Positions 37,284 through 46,635 of a stretch of DNA of 64,000 nt are shown here, piece by piece. This DNA is from Parabacteroides goldsteinii (GTDB lineage Bacteria; Bacteroidota; Bacteroidia; Bacteroidales; Tannerellaceae): positions 1 to 64,000 of the forward strand of contig NZ_JADNBB010000013.1 in NCBI RefSeq assembly GCF_015550595.1. The letters run 5' to 3'. The position numbers and the translations under genes were made by a program. The first letter of the stretch is position 1, and each line of letters opens with the position of its first letter. Under the pieces are notes generated by a model. It worked only from the letters and a program-made list of their open reading frames with translations, had not been told where the DNA came from and did not search any database.

Positions 37284-38627
37284 ATGGCATACACAGACTT
37301 TATAGCAGCCATCGACCTTGGCTCTTCTCACATGGTCGGTATGGTAGGAACGAAGGGCCCGACCGGGGCACTCTCGATTATTGCCTACGAAGTTGAGAAC
37401 TCCGCTACCTGTATACGAAGAGGATGTGTATATAATGTGGAAGAAACGGCGAATAAGATAAAGCGTCTTATACTGAAGCTTGAAAATAAACTGAACGGCG
37501 CGAAGGTCGCGAAAGTATATGTCGGCATCGGTGGTCAGTCGCTGCGTTCTATCGACCATACGGTTCCACGTATTCTGGGTACCGACGGCGTAGTGACCGA
37601 AGAGATTATTGATGGTCTCTACGAAGAATGCCGTAATTATCACCCGGATATGCTGGATGTGCTGGCTGCGGTTTCGCCTACCTATTTTTTAGATGACAAA
37701 CCCGAACCCAATCCGGTAGGTATTCCTTGTACCCGGATCGAAGCCCGTTACAAGTTGATTGTAGGACGGCCTTCGTTGAAGCGTTATGTGCTCAACAGTA
37801 TTGCCGACCGTGCTAAGATAGAAATAGCCGATATCGTTGTCTCTCCCCTGGCTTTGGCCGATGTAGTGCTGACTGACAACGAGAAGGATTTAGGATGTGC
37901 CTTGATCGGTTTCGGTGCCGGAGTAACCACGCTGACGGTTTATAAAGCCGGACAGTTGGTCAACCTCTCGGTCATTCCTTTCGGAGGTCATCTGATCACC
38001 CGCGACATTACCAGCCTGCATCTGGTGGAAACGGAAGCCGAACGGGTGAAACTGACCTACGGTAGTGCACAGATGGAGAAAGACAACGACCTGAGCATCC
38101 AGGTAAGTTCTGCCGACGGAATGGGACTCCGTGAGATCAAATTGGCCGACCTCAATAATGTGGTTGAAGCCCGTATGAAAGAAATTCTGGAAAACGTATA
38201 TGCCCGTCTTGAAGCTACCGGACTGATGAACGGTTTGGGAGCAGGTATCATAATAACAGGTGGAGGTGCCGCCCTGAAAAACCTTCCGGAAGTCATCCGC
38301 GAACGGTTGAACATGGATGTACGCTACTCGGCTGTCCGTAAAGGTATCGTGGAGAGTGGGGAAATGATAGCTAACAACCCCGAATATGCTGTGGCTGTCG
38401 GCTTGTTGGCAAAAGGGACTGAGAACTGTGCCCTTTATATTCCGCCTAAAGCGGAGGTGAAGGTGGAGGAACCGGAGGTAGAGGTGAAGGAAGAAGTGAA
38501 AGCAGCTCCTGAACCCCCGAAGAAGAAACCAGAGAAGAAGAAAGGCCCTGGCCTGTTCGGACGCATAACCAAAAGTATAGACACGTTTGGCAAGGGATTG
38601 TTTGATGACGAAGACGATACAAAGTAA
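37284..38627 (+). CDS. ftsA: FtsA, actin-like cell division protein
   Basis: The 447-residue actin-fold protein tethers FtsZ to the membrane. It has the phosphate 1 loop FIAAIDLGSSHMVGMVG, the SHS2-type 1C domain, GFGAGVTTLTVYKAGQL (phosphate 2) and ILENVYARLEATGLMNGLGA with IIITGGGAALKNL (adenosine motif). A Glu/Val/Lys/Pro-rich linker (about 392-420) leads to a C-terminal amphipathic helix (LFGRITKSIDTFGKGLFDDE), the expected membrane anchor. The linker is longer than in E. coli FtsA, as in other Bacteroidetes. ftsZ follows after 28 bases. Confidence 0.96.
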   Translation: MAYTDFIAAIDLGSSHMVGMVGTKGPTGALSIIAYEVENSATCIRRGCVYNVEETANKIKRLILKLENKLNGAKVAKVYVGIGGQSLRSIDHTVPRILGTDGVVTEEIIDGLYEECRNYHPDMLDVLAAVSPTYFLDDKPEPNPVGIPCTRIEARYKLIVGRPSLKRYVLNSIADRAKIEIADIVVSPLALADVVLTDNEKDLGCALIGFGAGVTTLTVYKAGQLVNLSVIPFGGHLITRDITSLHLVETEAERVKLTYGSAQMEKDNDLSIQVSSADGMGLREIKLADLNNVVEARMKEILENVYARLEATGLMNGLGAGIIITGGGAALKNLPEVIRERLNMDVRYSAVRKGIVESGEMIANNPEYAVAVGLLAKGTENCALYIPPKAEVKVEEPEVEVKEEVKAAPEPPKKKPEKKKGPGLFGRITKSIDTFGKGLFDDEDDTK

Positions 38628-38655
38628 TCAGCGAATGTAATAAAACCGGAAGACA

Positions 38656-40020
38656 ATGGACGATACAATATTAAATTTCAATTATCCGACAGATACTCCT
38701 AAAATCATCAAAGTAATTGGTGTAGGAGGCGGTGGAGGTAACGCTGTTACCCACATGTACAAGGAAGGTATACATGATGTTACATTCGTTTTGTGTAACA
38801 CCGATAACCAGGCGTTGAACCGTTCCGACGTGCCTGTAAAAGTACCGTTGGGACGTAACATCACCCAGGGACTGGGAGCCGGTAACAAACCTGAACGTGC
38901 CATGATGGCTGCCGAAGAAAGTATGGAAGATATCCGCAAGATGCTTAGCGACGGTACTAAAATGGTCTTTATCACTGCCGGAATGGGTGGTGGTACAGGT
39001 ACAGGAGCAGCTCCGGTAATTGCCCGCTTTGCCAAAGATATGGGTATCCTGACTGTCGGTATCGTTACTATTCCATTCGTATTCGAAGGCGAACGCAAAA
39101 TCATTCAGGCCTTGAACGGTGTTGAAGATATCAGTAAGAACGTGGATGCGCTGCTGGTTATCAATAATGAACGTCTGCGTGAGATCTATTCCGACCTGAC
39201 CATGACGAATGCCTTTGGAAAAGCCGATGATACCCTTACCATTGCTGCCAAAAGCATTGCCGAGATCATCACCCTACCGGGTATAATCAACCTCGACTTT
39301 GCCGATGTCAATACCACGATGAAAGATGGTGGGGTTGCCTTGATGAGTAACGGTTTCGGTGAAGGTGAAGGACGTGTACGCCAGGCAATCGAAGATGCAC
39401 TGAACTCTCCGCTGTTGAACAACAACGATGTGTTCAATGCCAAAAAGATATTATTCAACGTTTCATTCGGCGAGGAAGCCGAACTACGCATGGAGGAAAT
39501 GAACGATGTTCACGATTTCATGTCACGCTTCGGACGCGATATCGAAGTAATCTGGGGTACGGCTATCGACAGCACTCTCGGTTCGAAAGTGAAGATGACG
39601 ATCCTGGCAACCGGTTTCGGTATGGAAGACATTCCTCAGATTGCCGAAAAACGTCAGATCGAACAGGGACGTATGACCGAGGAGGAACTCCGTCTGGAAG
39701 AAGAACGCCTGAATAAGGAACGTGCCGAAAAAGACCTGATCGACAAATATTACGGAGCTTCCGGCCAGCGTATGCGCCGTGTTGCAGCCCGTGCTAAAGC
39801 TGTTGTATTGACACAGGATGAACTGGACGATGATGCTTTGATCGCCCTGATTGAGGATAATCCTACTTATAACCGTGATCCGAAAGTAATAGCTCGTGCC
39901 CGTTCGAAGGTCGGTGGTGAAGATGTTTCGGTATCATCGACAGCAGTCAATACTTCTGCTTCTCGCTCCGAAGGAAAGAAACCGGATACAGGAGGCAAGC
40001 AGGTGATAAGTTTCCGATAA
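38656..40020 (+). CDS. ftsZ: FtsZ, tubulin-like cell division GTPase
   Basis: The 454-residue protein forms the Z-ring. GTPase signatures are IGVGGGGGNAVTHM, GGGTGTGAAPVIARFA (tubulin signature, about 112-127) and the T7 loop INLDFADVNTTM. After the core (about 330) comes a charged linker (RMTEEELRLEEERLNKERAE). The tail contains the block LDDDALIALIEDNPTYNRDP and ends QVISFR. The final residues differ from the E. coli-type DIPAFLR peptide, so partners may bind the internal block; that is inference. Confidence 0.98.
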   Translation: MDDTILNFNYPTDTPKIIKVIGVGGGGGNAVTHMYKEGIHDVTFVLCNTDNQALNRSDVPVKVPLGRNITQGLGAGNKPERAMMAAEESMEDIRKMLSDGTKMVFITAGMGGGTGTGAAPVIARFAKDMGILTVGIVTIPFVFEGERKIIQALNGVEDISKNVDALLVINNERLREIYSDLTMTNAFGKADDTLTIAAKSIAEIITLPGIINLDFADVNTTMKDGGVALMSNGFGEGEGRVRQAIEDALNSPLLNNNDVFNAKKILFNVSFGEEAELRMEEMNDVHDFMSRFGRDIEVIWGTAIDSTLGSKVKMTILATGFGMEDIPQIAEKRQIEQGRMTEEELRLEEERLNKERAEKDLIDKYYGASGQRMRRVAARAKAVVLTQDELDDDALIALIEDNPTYNRDPKVIARARSKVGGEDVSVSSTAVNTSASRSEGKKPDTGGKQVISFR

Positions 40021-40040
40021 TTTTAAATAAGAAATAAAAT

Positions 40041-40493
40041 ATGGATTTGTTTGAAAAAGTCAGCGAAGACATTAAAAACGCAATGAAGGCAAAAGATAAA
40101 GTTGCCCTCGAAACATTGAGAAATGTGAAGAAATTCTTCCTCGAAGCAAAGACAGCTCCGGGAGCCAACGATACTTTGACGGATGCCGATGCCACCAAAA
40201 TTATCCAGAAGCTGGTAAAACAAGGAAAAGACTCTGCTGAAATCTACACCCAGCAAGGTCGTGCAGACCTGGCAGAGGGTGAACTTGCACAGGTAAAAGT
40301 GTTGGAAACTTATCTTCCGAAGCAGATGACTGCCGAAGAACTTGAAACAGCATTGAAAGCGATTATCGCCCAGGTTGGTGCTACCGGCCCTCAGGATATG
40401 GGTAAAGTAATGGGAACGGCCTCCAAAGCGCTTGCGGGTAAAGCGGAAGGACGTGCTATTTCGGAAGCGGTGAAACGTCTGCTGAATAGCTAA
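40041..40493 (+). CDS. GatB/YqeY-domain protein
   Basis: The 150-residue cytoplasmic protein matches the YqeY family: an N-terminal helical domain (FEKVSEDIKNAMKAKDKVAL) and a C-terminal tail-domain-like part (MGKVMGTASKALAGKAEGRA) related to the end of GatB. GatB uses this domain to bind tRNA in the amidotransferase; the role of stand-alone YqeY is not established. It follows ftsZ by 20 bases and a long hairpin comes next, so it is probably the last gene of the dcw operon. Confidence 0.92.
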   Translation: MDLFEKVSEDIKNAMKAKDKVALETLRNVKKFFLEAKTAPGANDTLTDADATKIIQKLVKQGKDSAEIYTQQGRADLAEGELAQVKVLETYLPKQMTAEELETALKAIIAQVGATGPQDMGKVMGTASKALAGKAEGRAISEAVKRLLNS

Positions 40494-40511
40494 TATAATA
40501 TAGTTTTGAAA

Positions 40512-40545
40512 ATAACTTATCTCCTCTCAAGAGGGGATAAGTTAT
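40512..40545 (+). terminator. Hairpin ending the dcw operon
   Basis: A stem of up to 16 bp with one G-U pair (40512-40527 with 40530-40545; the terminal pairs open to form a tetraloop) lies 18 bases after the YqeY-like stop. No T-run follows, so termination strength is uncertain. Confidence 0.55.
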
Positions 40546-40642
40546 AACCAGTCACTATCTGATATATGAAAATGCTTGTATTGTAAGCTTTCTTTTAGAC
40601 TCATTCTTTTAGAACTAGACCGAATTTTAATAACTTTAAACG

Positions 40643-42061
40643 ATGATAACCTTTATCTGTTGTCTTGCAGTCCTTATTGCAGGCTATTTCATCTACGGTT
40701 CTTTTATAGAACGTATCTTCGGGGTTGATCCTTCCCGTAAAACTCCGGCTTTCACTCATCAGGATGGGGTAGATTATATTCCGATGTCTTCCTGGAAAGT
40801 TTTTATGATCCAGTTTCTGAATATTGCCGGTCTCGGTCCGATATTCGGTGCCATAATGGGAGCCAAGTTTGGTGTGGCTTCTTTCCTGTGGATCGTGTTG
40901 GGCACGATCTTTGCCGGGGCTGTTCACGATTATCTGGCCGGAATGCTTTCCCTGCGCCATCATGGCGAGAGTCTGCCTGAAATTATCGGACGTTATCTCG
41001 GGAACAATTTCAAGCAGTTCATGCGTGGATTTACCGTTATCCTGATGATCCTTGTCGGAGCTGTCTTTGTTGCCGGTCCAGCCGGGTTGCTGGCAAAGTT
41101 GACTCCGGAATACCTCGATGCCACTTTCTGGATATTTGTGGTATTTATCTATTATATCCTGGCCACTTTGTTGCCGGTCGATAAGATCATAGGTAAGATA
41201 TATCCTTTGTTTGCTGCCGCCTTGCTTTTTATGGCAGTAGGTATTCTTGTGATGTTGTTAGTGAACCATCCGCCACTTCCGGAGCTGAGAGATGACCTGA
41301 CGAATACGCATCCGGAAAATCTTCCTATCTTCCCGATTATGTTTGTGAGTATTGCTTGCGGAGCCATTTCCGGTTTCCATGCTACTCAAAGTCCGCTGAT
41401 GGCCCGTTGTATCAAGAATGAAAAATACGGACGCCCTGTCTTTTTCGGAGCGATGATCACAGAAGGTATCGTGGCTTTGATCTGGGCTGCAGCTGCTACT
41501 TACTTCTATCATAATAATGGTATGGGCGAAAGTAATGCAGCCGTGATTGTAGACAGCATCACTAAAGAATGGCTGGGGACGGTCGGCGGAGTATTAGCTG
41601 TATTGGGCGTTATTGCTGCTCCGATTACTTCGGGGGATACCGCATTCCGTTCGGCTCGTTTGATCATAGCAGATTTTCTCCATAAGGAACAGAAAAGCAT
41701 AATAAGCCGTCTTGTGATTTGTATCCCTCTGTTTATAGTAGCGATCGGGATATTACTTTACAGTTTAAAAGATAAGGATGGTTTCGATATGATCTGGCGT
41801 TATTTTGCTTGGACAAATCAGACGTTGGCAGTCTTTACGCTTTGGGCATTGACGGTCTTTCTTGCCCGTTCGAAGAAGCTGTATATCGTAACCCTGATCC
41901 CAGCCCTGTTTATGACAGCCGTTTGTTCCACCTATATCTTTGTCGCCCCTGAAGGATTAGGCATGGACGTTGCGGTCTCACAGATAATCGGCTGTAGCAT
42001 TACAGCAGTAACACTGGTTGTATTCCTTTTCTGGAAAAGAAAAAATCCCGGAGTCGTTTGA
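40643..42061 (+). CDS. cstA: CstA-family carbon starvation protein (peptide/pyruvate-type permease)
   Basis: The 472-residue polytopic membrane protein has about 13 hydrophobic segments and CstA signatures: YGSFIERIFGVDPSRKTPAF with GVDYIPMSSWKVFMIQFLNI, GPIFGAIMGAKFG, and ISGFHATQSPLMARCIKNE. E. coli CstA is about 700 residues; this short form lacks the long C-terminal part, as is usual in Bacteroidetes. The family takes up peptides or pyruvate during starvation; the substrate here is not determined. It stands alone and ends convergently with rprY, and its stop codon lies inside a shared terminator. Confidence 0.93.
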   Translation: MITFICCLAVLIAGYFIYGSFIERIFGVDPSRKTPAFTHQDGVDYIPMSSWKVFMIQFLNIAGLGPIFGAIMGAKFGVASFLWIVLGTIFAGAVHDYLAGMLSLRHHGESLPEIIGRYLGNNFKQFMRGFTVILMILVGAVFVAGPAGLLAKLTPEYLDATFWIFVVFIYYILATLLPVDKIIGKIYPLFAAALLFMAVGILVMLLVNHPPLPELRDDLTNTHPENLPIFPIMFVSIACGAISGFHATQSPLMARCIKNEKYGRPVFFGAMITEGIVALIWAAAATYFYHNNGMGESNAAVIVDSITKEWLGTVGGVLAVLGVIAAPITSGDTAFRSARLIIADFLHKEQKSIISRLVICIPLFIVAIGILLYSLKDKDGFDMIWRYFAWTNQTLAVFTLWALTVFLARSKKLYIVTLIPALFMTAVCSTYIFVAPEGLGMDVAVSQIIGCSITAVTLVVFLFWKRKNPGVV

Positions 42062-42071
42062 TCTCCGGGAT
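42045..42071. terminator. Terminator shared by cstA and rprY
   Basis: A perfect 9-bp stem (42045-42053 with 42063-42071, ATCCCGGAG and its complement) has a 9-base loop. The A-run to its left gives a T-run on the minus strand, so it is a good terminator for rprY. The loop contains the cstA stop codon (42059-42061), so the last cstA codons are part of the stem. Confidence 0.8.
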
Positions 42072-42078
42072 ATGTTCC

Positions 42079-42810
42079 TTAAAGTACCTGGATACCTTCT
42101 TCGCGGGCCTGTTCTTCTCCTGAAGGAGTGATCAGTTTGTAACCCTTACCGTGGATGTTGATGATTTCGATACCTGGATCATCTTTCAACAGTTTACGAA
42201 GTTTGGTGATATACACGTCCATACTACGGGCATTGAAGTAGTTATCGTCTACCCAGATAGTTTTCAGTGCATAGTTACGTTCCAGAATTTCATTAGCGTG
42301 TGCACACAATAGGCTCAGCAACTCGCATTCTTTTGTAGTCAGCTTTGTTACTTTGTCGCCAATGGCCAGTGTCTGTTTCTGTGTATCGAACAAGAAATTC
42401 CCCAGCTTGTAGAAAGGAATGTCTTTCATCTTTTTTCCTTTCACACGGCGCAGGATAGCTTCGATACGAAGCAACAACTCTTCCATGCTGAACGGTTTTG
42501 TCAGATAATCGTCAGCTCCGATTTTGAATCCTTCCAGGATATCTTCCTTCATTGTCTTTGCAGTAAGGAAAATGATTGGAATATCAGGATTTATTGAACG
42601 GATTTCCTGTGCCAGGGTAAAACCGTCTTTTTTCGGCATCATTACGTCTAATACGCAAAGATCATATTTGCCTTTGGTGAAACCTTTGTAACCAGCTTCT
42701 CCATCAGAGAAGAGATCAGTTACATAACCTTTTGCCTGTAAGTATTCTCTTAATAGCATACCCAGGTTTTCGTCGTCTTCACAAAAGAAGATTTTCAGTT
42801 TTTCTTCCAT
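42079..42810 (-). CDS. rprY: RprY, OmpR-type response regulator
   Basis: The 243-residue regulator has a receiver domain with acid pocket Glu11-Asp12-Asp13 and phospho-acceptor Asp55 (CVLDVMMPKKDGF). The winged-helix DNA-binding domain follows (TKLTTKECELLSLLCAHANE, NARSMDVYITKLRKLL, INIHGKGYKLI). It is the partner of the kinase encoded 2 bases upstream. The pair matches RprX/RprY, first described in Bacteroides fragilis as regulators that can affect tetracycline resistance in E. coli. Target genes are not evident from this window. Confidence 0.94.
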   Translation of the reverse strand: MEEKLKIFFCEDDENLGMLLREYLQAKGYVTDLFSDGEAGYKGFTKGKYDLCVLDVMMPKKDGFTLAQEIRSINPDIPIIFLTAKTMKEDILEGFKIGADDYLTKPFSMEELLLRIEAILRRVKGKKMKDIPFYKLGNFLFDTQKQTLAIGDKVTKLTTKECELLSLLCAHANEILERNYALKTIWVDDNYFNARSMDVYITKLRKLLKDDPGIEIINIHGKGYKLITPSGEEQAREEGIQVL

Positions 42811-42812
42811 AA

Positions 42813-44366
42813 CTAACTTTTTATAAGAGGTAAAGTAATAATAAATTTTGTTCCTACATTTCCGGGACCGATCTCGGCACGGATCGTACCTTTATGGTCC
42901 TCGATAATTTTACGGACGTAAGCAAGTCCCAAACCGAAACCTTTTACGTCGTGTACATTTCCAGTGGGTACCCGGAAGAAGCGGTCGAATACTTTCTTAA
43001 GATATTCTTTCTTGATCCCGATACCGTTGTCTTCAACAGCAATCAACAGTTTCCCGTTGTTGTCGTTCCAGGTTCTTACCATCAATGTAAGCGGTACTTC
43101 CGGACGGCGGTATTTCACCGCGTTGTCCATCAGATTGAACAATACATTGGTGATGTGCATTTCATCTACATAGATGGACGAGTCTGTAGCCTGTAAGTCA
43201 ATGTCGAGTGATCCATCATATTTTTCTACTTTCAGGACGAAGGTGTTAGCTACGCTGATCACCAGGTCGTTTGCATCTATTTCTTTCAGCTTAAGTGCTG
43301 CTTTCTGTCGTTCGAACAGCGACATCTGAAGCACTTTTTCTACCAGGAAGCCCAGTCGTTTCGTTTCATCATTGATAACTCCTGAGATGTGTTTAAACAC
43401 ATCGGGGCTCTTGGTTATATCCGAATCTTTCAACATCTGTGCCGCAAGAGATATTGTTGATACCGGTGTTTTTAACTCGTGCGTCATATTGTTGATAAAG
43501 TCGTTCTTCATTTCTGACAGTCTCTTCTGGCGGAATACTATATATATGGTAAAGATAAATGTTACCAAAAGTATCAGCGAAAAGAGTACGGATGGTACAA
43601 TAAATGTTACAGAACTTGAAATGTAATCACCCTTTGTCGGGAAATATACCTTCATATAATTCTGTTTTGAGGGAGGATCGTTCGGGAACAATACATACGT
43701 AATTATATCAGACGCAATAGGTTCCTTTTTTATTTCTCCACTTTGGTACACTTTTTTGCCATCTTTGTTAATAACAAAAAATATGAACGGCAGGTTCAAA
43801 CCGTTGTTAATAAATTCTGATTTTAAGTAATTATTCAGTTTCTTAAAATCTACCCGCTCCTGAATAGGTTTAAGGTTTGCAGTAGTTACCATGCTATACA
43901 CAACTTCCTGCATCAAAGCGTTCTGATATTGCATGCGGCGCTTCAATGTTTTCTGCAAATCCTGTGATGTACTGACAATGTTGTTACCCGATTGTTTCTT
44001 GTCGAGCGACGACAGGGGTTCGAACTTCTGGCTGAAACTGCGTAATTGTTCTATATGCAATATGTTTCCATTTGCATCCTGTATCTGCAACTTCTGTTGG
44101 GTGATTGCCTGGGCAACCTCTTGCGGATCCTGACTGTTTTGCAGATAATTATTCTCATCACGCTTAATATCTTCTTCCAGATATCTGCGTGTTTCGTCTA
44201 GCTCCAGGTTTTTTGATACTTGGTGCAGGCTTCTTTTTACTGTTTCATTGAATTGCTCGCTACTTTTTTTGAGTATGATGCTCACGTACTTAACCTGAAG
44301 GAAAAGCAAACCGGCAAATGCAAATGCCATTACAACAGCGAGTAACCAAATAGTAGATTTCCTCAT
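42813..44366 (-). CDS. rprX: RprX, membrane sensor histidine kinase
   Basis: The 517-residue kinase has membrane helices near 7-25 and 254-278, bounding a periplasmic sensor domain of about 225 residues. The dimerisation box has His296 in FINNMTHELKTPVSTISLAA. The ATP-binding domain shows the N box (LFNLMDNAVKYRRPEVP), the G1 box (VEDNGIGIKKEYLKKVFDRF) and the G2 box (GFGLGLAYVRKII). The periplasmic part is Gln- and Lys-rich without a recognisable PAS motif, so the signal is unknown. rprX precedes rprY in one transcript. Confidence 0.94.
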   Translation of the reverse strand: MRKSTIWLLAVVMAFAFAGLLFLQVKYVSIILKKSSEQFNETVKRSLHQVSKNLELDETRRYLEEDIKRDENNYLQNSQDPQEVAQAITQQKLQIQDANGNILHIEQLRSFSQKFEPLSSLDKKQSGNNIVSTSQDLQKTLKRRMQYQNALMQEVVYSMVTTANLKPIQERVDFKKLNNYLKSEFINNGLNLPFIFFVINKDGKKVYQSGEIKKEPIASDIITYVLFPNDPPSKQNYMKVYFPTKGDYISSSVTFIVPSVLFSLILLVTFIFTIYIVFRQKRLSEMKNDFINNMTHELKTPVSTISLAAQMLKDSDITKSPDVFKHISGVINDETKRLGFLVEKVLQMSLFERQKAALKLKEIDANDLVISVANTFVLKVEKYDGSLDIDLQATDSSIYVDEMHITNVLFNLMDNAVKYRRPEVPLTLMVRTWNDNNGKLLIAVEDNGIGIKKEYLKKVFDRFFRVPTGNVHDVKGFGLGLAYVRKIIEDHKGTIRAEIGPGNVGTKFIITLPLIKS

Positions 44367-44828
44367 TCCAAATACTTTCTCTTTTTAACAGAACAAATAA
44401 CGCTCATTTTAGTTTAATATTCACACAAAAAAGGTAAAAAACATAGGTTGGTTTTCTTAAAAATGGTTTAGCTTGTCGGATGCTAAATAACCTATTAGTC
44501 TTGAAAACAGAGTCTTATGCCACCATTTACCTTTCAAGAGGAATACTTAGAGTATTGTTCTTGTGTATAAAAACATAATTATTGATTATTTTGTTTCAAC
44601 TTATGCAAAAAATATGAATTTGCTGGGAATAGTTTCAGCTTCATATTCAGGCATACGGAGTAGTATAATATATATGTATAACGGATGCAACTGCCGATTT
44701 ATTTTATTTGAGTGCTAACGAACGGTAACATAAGAAATTGAAACTTCTTAAAAACTTTTGCCGAATGCGTTCAGATTTAATTATTAGCTATATCTTTGTC
44801 TCCTGACAAGTGACAAGAGTTATGTAGT
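44367..44828. other. Divergent intergenic region between rprX and glsA
   Basis: This 462-base AT-rich gap separates divergently transcribed genes and has no credible ORF or RNA gene that I can see. A perfect -7 element for the rightward genes is at 44791-44798. No perfect TAnnTTTG was found for rprX, and no tandem array like those at other gaps is present. Confidence 0.5.
44791..44798 (+). promoter_or_regulatory. Promoter -7 element of glsA-glsB
   Basis: TATCTTTG matches TAnnTTTG exactly. The predicted transcript start near 44805 leaves a leader of about 24 bases before ATG 44829. No TTTG box lies at the usual -33 distance. Confidence 0.55.
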
Positions 44829-45656
44829 ATGGCACAAGAAGGTATTACGCAAATTGATGTAAAACAGGTATTACAGCAAAAGGCCCCCTCGGTGGCTGGC
44901 AAAATCCCCGGTTTTGTAGTCAATTATCTGATTCGTACCATTCACCAGGATGAATTGAATGATATCCTCACCCGTTATCATGATAAGGATGGGGTTGATT
45001 TTATGCAGGAGTTGATCGGTTACTTCGACCTGACCCTGGAACTGGTGAACGAAGAAAATATTCCTGCTGAAGGACGCTATATCTTTGCATCCAATCATCC
45101 GCTGGGAGGGTTGGACGGTATCTGTTTGTCGGCTGTGATCGGGAAACATTACGGCGGGAAGATCCGTTATCTGGTGAACGATCTGTTGCTCTACTTGTCG
45201 AATCTGAGGTCCATTTTTGTCCCTATCAATAAACACGGTGCGCAGGGTAAGAGGAATGCCCGGCTGATCGATGAGGCTTATGCTTCGGATAATCAGATCG
45301 TAACTTTCCCGGCAGGTCTTTGTTCCCGTAAGATAGACGGAAAGATACAAGATCCTGAATGGAAGAAATCGTTTATTCAGAAGGCGGTCGAACATAAACG
45401 GGATATCGTTCCGGTCTATTTCGAGGGAAGGAATTCCAATTTCTTCTACCGGCTGGCTAATCTGCGTAAAGCGTTGGGGATTAAGATGAATTATGAAATG
45501 CTTTATCTGCCGGACGAGATGTTCCGGTGCAAGCATAAAACATTCCGTATCCATTTCGGGAAACCTATCCCGTGGCAGACGTTCGACGGTAGTAAGAAGC
45601 CGGGCGAATGGGCCGAATGGGTAAGGACGCAGGCTTATAATCTCAAGAAAACATAG
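44829..45656 (+). CDS. glsA: GlsA-like O-acyltransferase (PlsC family), glycine lipid synthesis
   Basis: The 275-residue protein has the acyltransferase motif block I as SNHPLGGLDGICL (His90 with Asp96) and downstream blocks including FVPINKHGAQGKRNARLIDE, VTFPAGLCSRK and DIVPVYFEGRNSNFFYRL. It is an acyl-transfer enzyme of the lysophosphatidate acyltransferase superfamily on the cytoplasmic membrane face. The adjacent GlsB-like gene matches the Bacteroides thetaiotaomicron pair that makes glycine lipids: GlsB N-acylates glycine and GlsA adds the second acyl chain. Substrate assignment rests on that synteny. Confidence 0.78.
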   Translation: MAQEGITQIDVKQVLQQKAPSVAGKIPGFVVNYLIRTIHQDELNDILTRYHDKDGVDFMQELIGYFDLTLELVNEENIPAEGRYIFASNHPLGGLDGICLSAVIGKHYGGKIRYLVNDLLLYLSNLRSIFVPINKHGAQGKRNARLIDEAYASDNQIVTFPAGLCSRKIDGKIQDPEWKKSFIQKAVEHKRDIVPVYFEGRNSNFFYRLANLRKALGIKMNYEMLYLPDEMFRCKHKTFRIHFGKPIPWQTFDGSKKPGEWAEWVRTQAYNLKKT

Positions 45657-45667
45657 ACTCAATTTAT

Positions 45668-46633
45668 ATGCAAGACATTATTAAACCGATTGACCGTGCA
45701 GTACTTAAGGCGGAACTGACAAAAGAGAAAAAGCTCCGCAGCACGAATAAATCAAACAATGAAATATATATTGTAACAGCCCATGACTCTCCCAATGTAA
45801 TGCAGGAGATTGGGCGTCTGCGGGAGATTGCTTTCCGCTTTTATGGCGGAGGTACAGGTTTTCCGGTGGATATAGATGAATTCGATACGATGGAAGACGC
45901 TTACCGTCAGTTGATCGTATGGAGTCCGGAAGATGAACAAATCCTGGGTGGTTATCGTTTCTTATGTGGATCGGATGTGAAATTTGATGAGAACGGCAAG
46001 CCGATGTTAGCCACTTCTCACTTGTTTAACTTCTCTGACAAGTTTAATAAAGAATTCCTTCCTTATACGGTCGAACTGGGCCGTTCTTTCGTAACTTTAG
46101 AATATCAATCTACACGTGCCGGGGCAAAGGGTTTATTTGTACTGGATAATTTGTGGGACGGATTGGGAGCCTTGTCGGTTGTTGATCCGAGCTTGCAGTA
46201 TTATTTCGGAAAGGTAACGATGTACAATACATATAATACAGAGGCTCGTAATATGATCCTTTACTTTCTCGGCATGCATTTCCCGGATGCAGACAAGCTG
46301 GTGACGCCTGTCTACCCGCTGCAAACCGATATGGATATGGAGAGGATGAAGGATTTGTTCCATTACGATAACTTCAAGGACAATTATAAGGTGTTGAACC
46401 AGGAAGTGCGTAAGTTCGGTATCAATGTGCCGCCCCTTGTAAACGCCTATATGAGTCTTTCACCTAAGATGCGCGTATTCGGAACGGCTATCAACCATGA
46501 GTTCGGGGATGTAGAGGAGACCGGCATACTTATAGCCATCAATGAAATCCTCGAAGATAAGAAGAAACGTCATATCGAAACTTACCTGAAGGAAGAGGGA
46601 CAGACGGCTGATTTGATAAGGAAGATAGAATAA
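45668..46633 (+). CDS. glsB: GlsB-like glycine N-acyltransferase
   Basis: The 321-residue protein belongs to the GNAT-type 'hemolysin' acyltransferases related to OlsB. Supporting stretches are IGRLREIAFRFYGGGTGFPV, QLIVWSPEDEQILGGYRF, LPYTVELGRSFVTLEYQSTR, then GLFVLDNLWDGLGAL. The Bacteroides homologue transfers a 3-hydroxy fatty acid to glycine, giving commendamide-type N-acyl glycine, the precursor of glycine lipids that matter for stress tolerance and gut fitness. It starts 11 bases after glsA in one operon. A hydroxyacyl-ornithine product is a conceivable alternative. Confidence 0.8.
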   Translation: MQDIIKPIDRAVLKAELTKEKKLRSTNKSNNEIYIVTAHDSPNVMQEIGRLREIAFRFYGGGTGFPVDIDEFDTMEDAYRQLIVWSPEDEQILGGYRFLCGSDVKFDENGKPMLATSHLFNFSDKFNKEFLPYTVELGRSFVTLEYQSTRAGAKGLFVLDNLWDGLGALSVVDPSLQYYFGKVTMYNTYNTEARNMILYFLGMHFPDADKLVTPVYPLQTDMDMERMKDLFHYDNFKDNYKVLNQEVRKFGINVPPLVNAYMSLSPKMRVFGTAINHEFGDVEETGILIAINEILEDKKKRHIETYLKEEGQTADLIRKIE

Positions 46634-46635
46634 TA

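Noticed and set aside
44367-44828. Possible small RNA or tRNA in the rprX-glsA gap
   Set aside because: No cloverleaf, strong stem or terminator with T-run was found; the gap looks like ordinary AT-rich divergent regulatory sequence.
44871-45662. 263-codon minus-strand frame opposite glsA
   Set aside because: The plus-strand acyltransferase motifs and the promoter support glsA; the antisense frame shows no domain.
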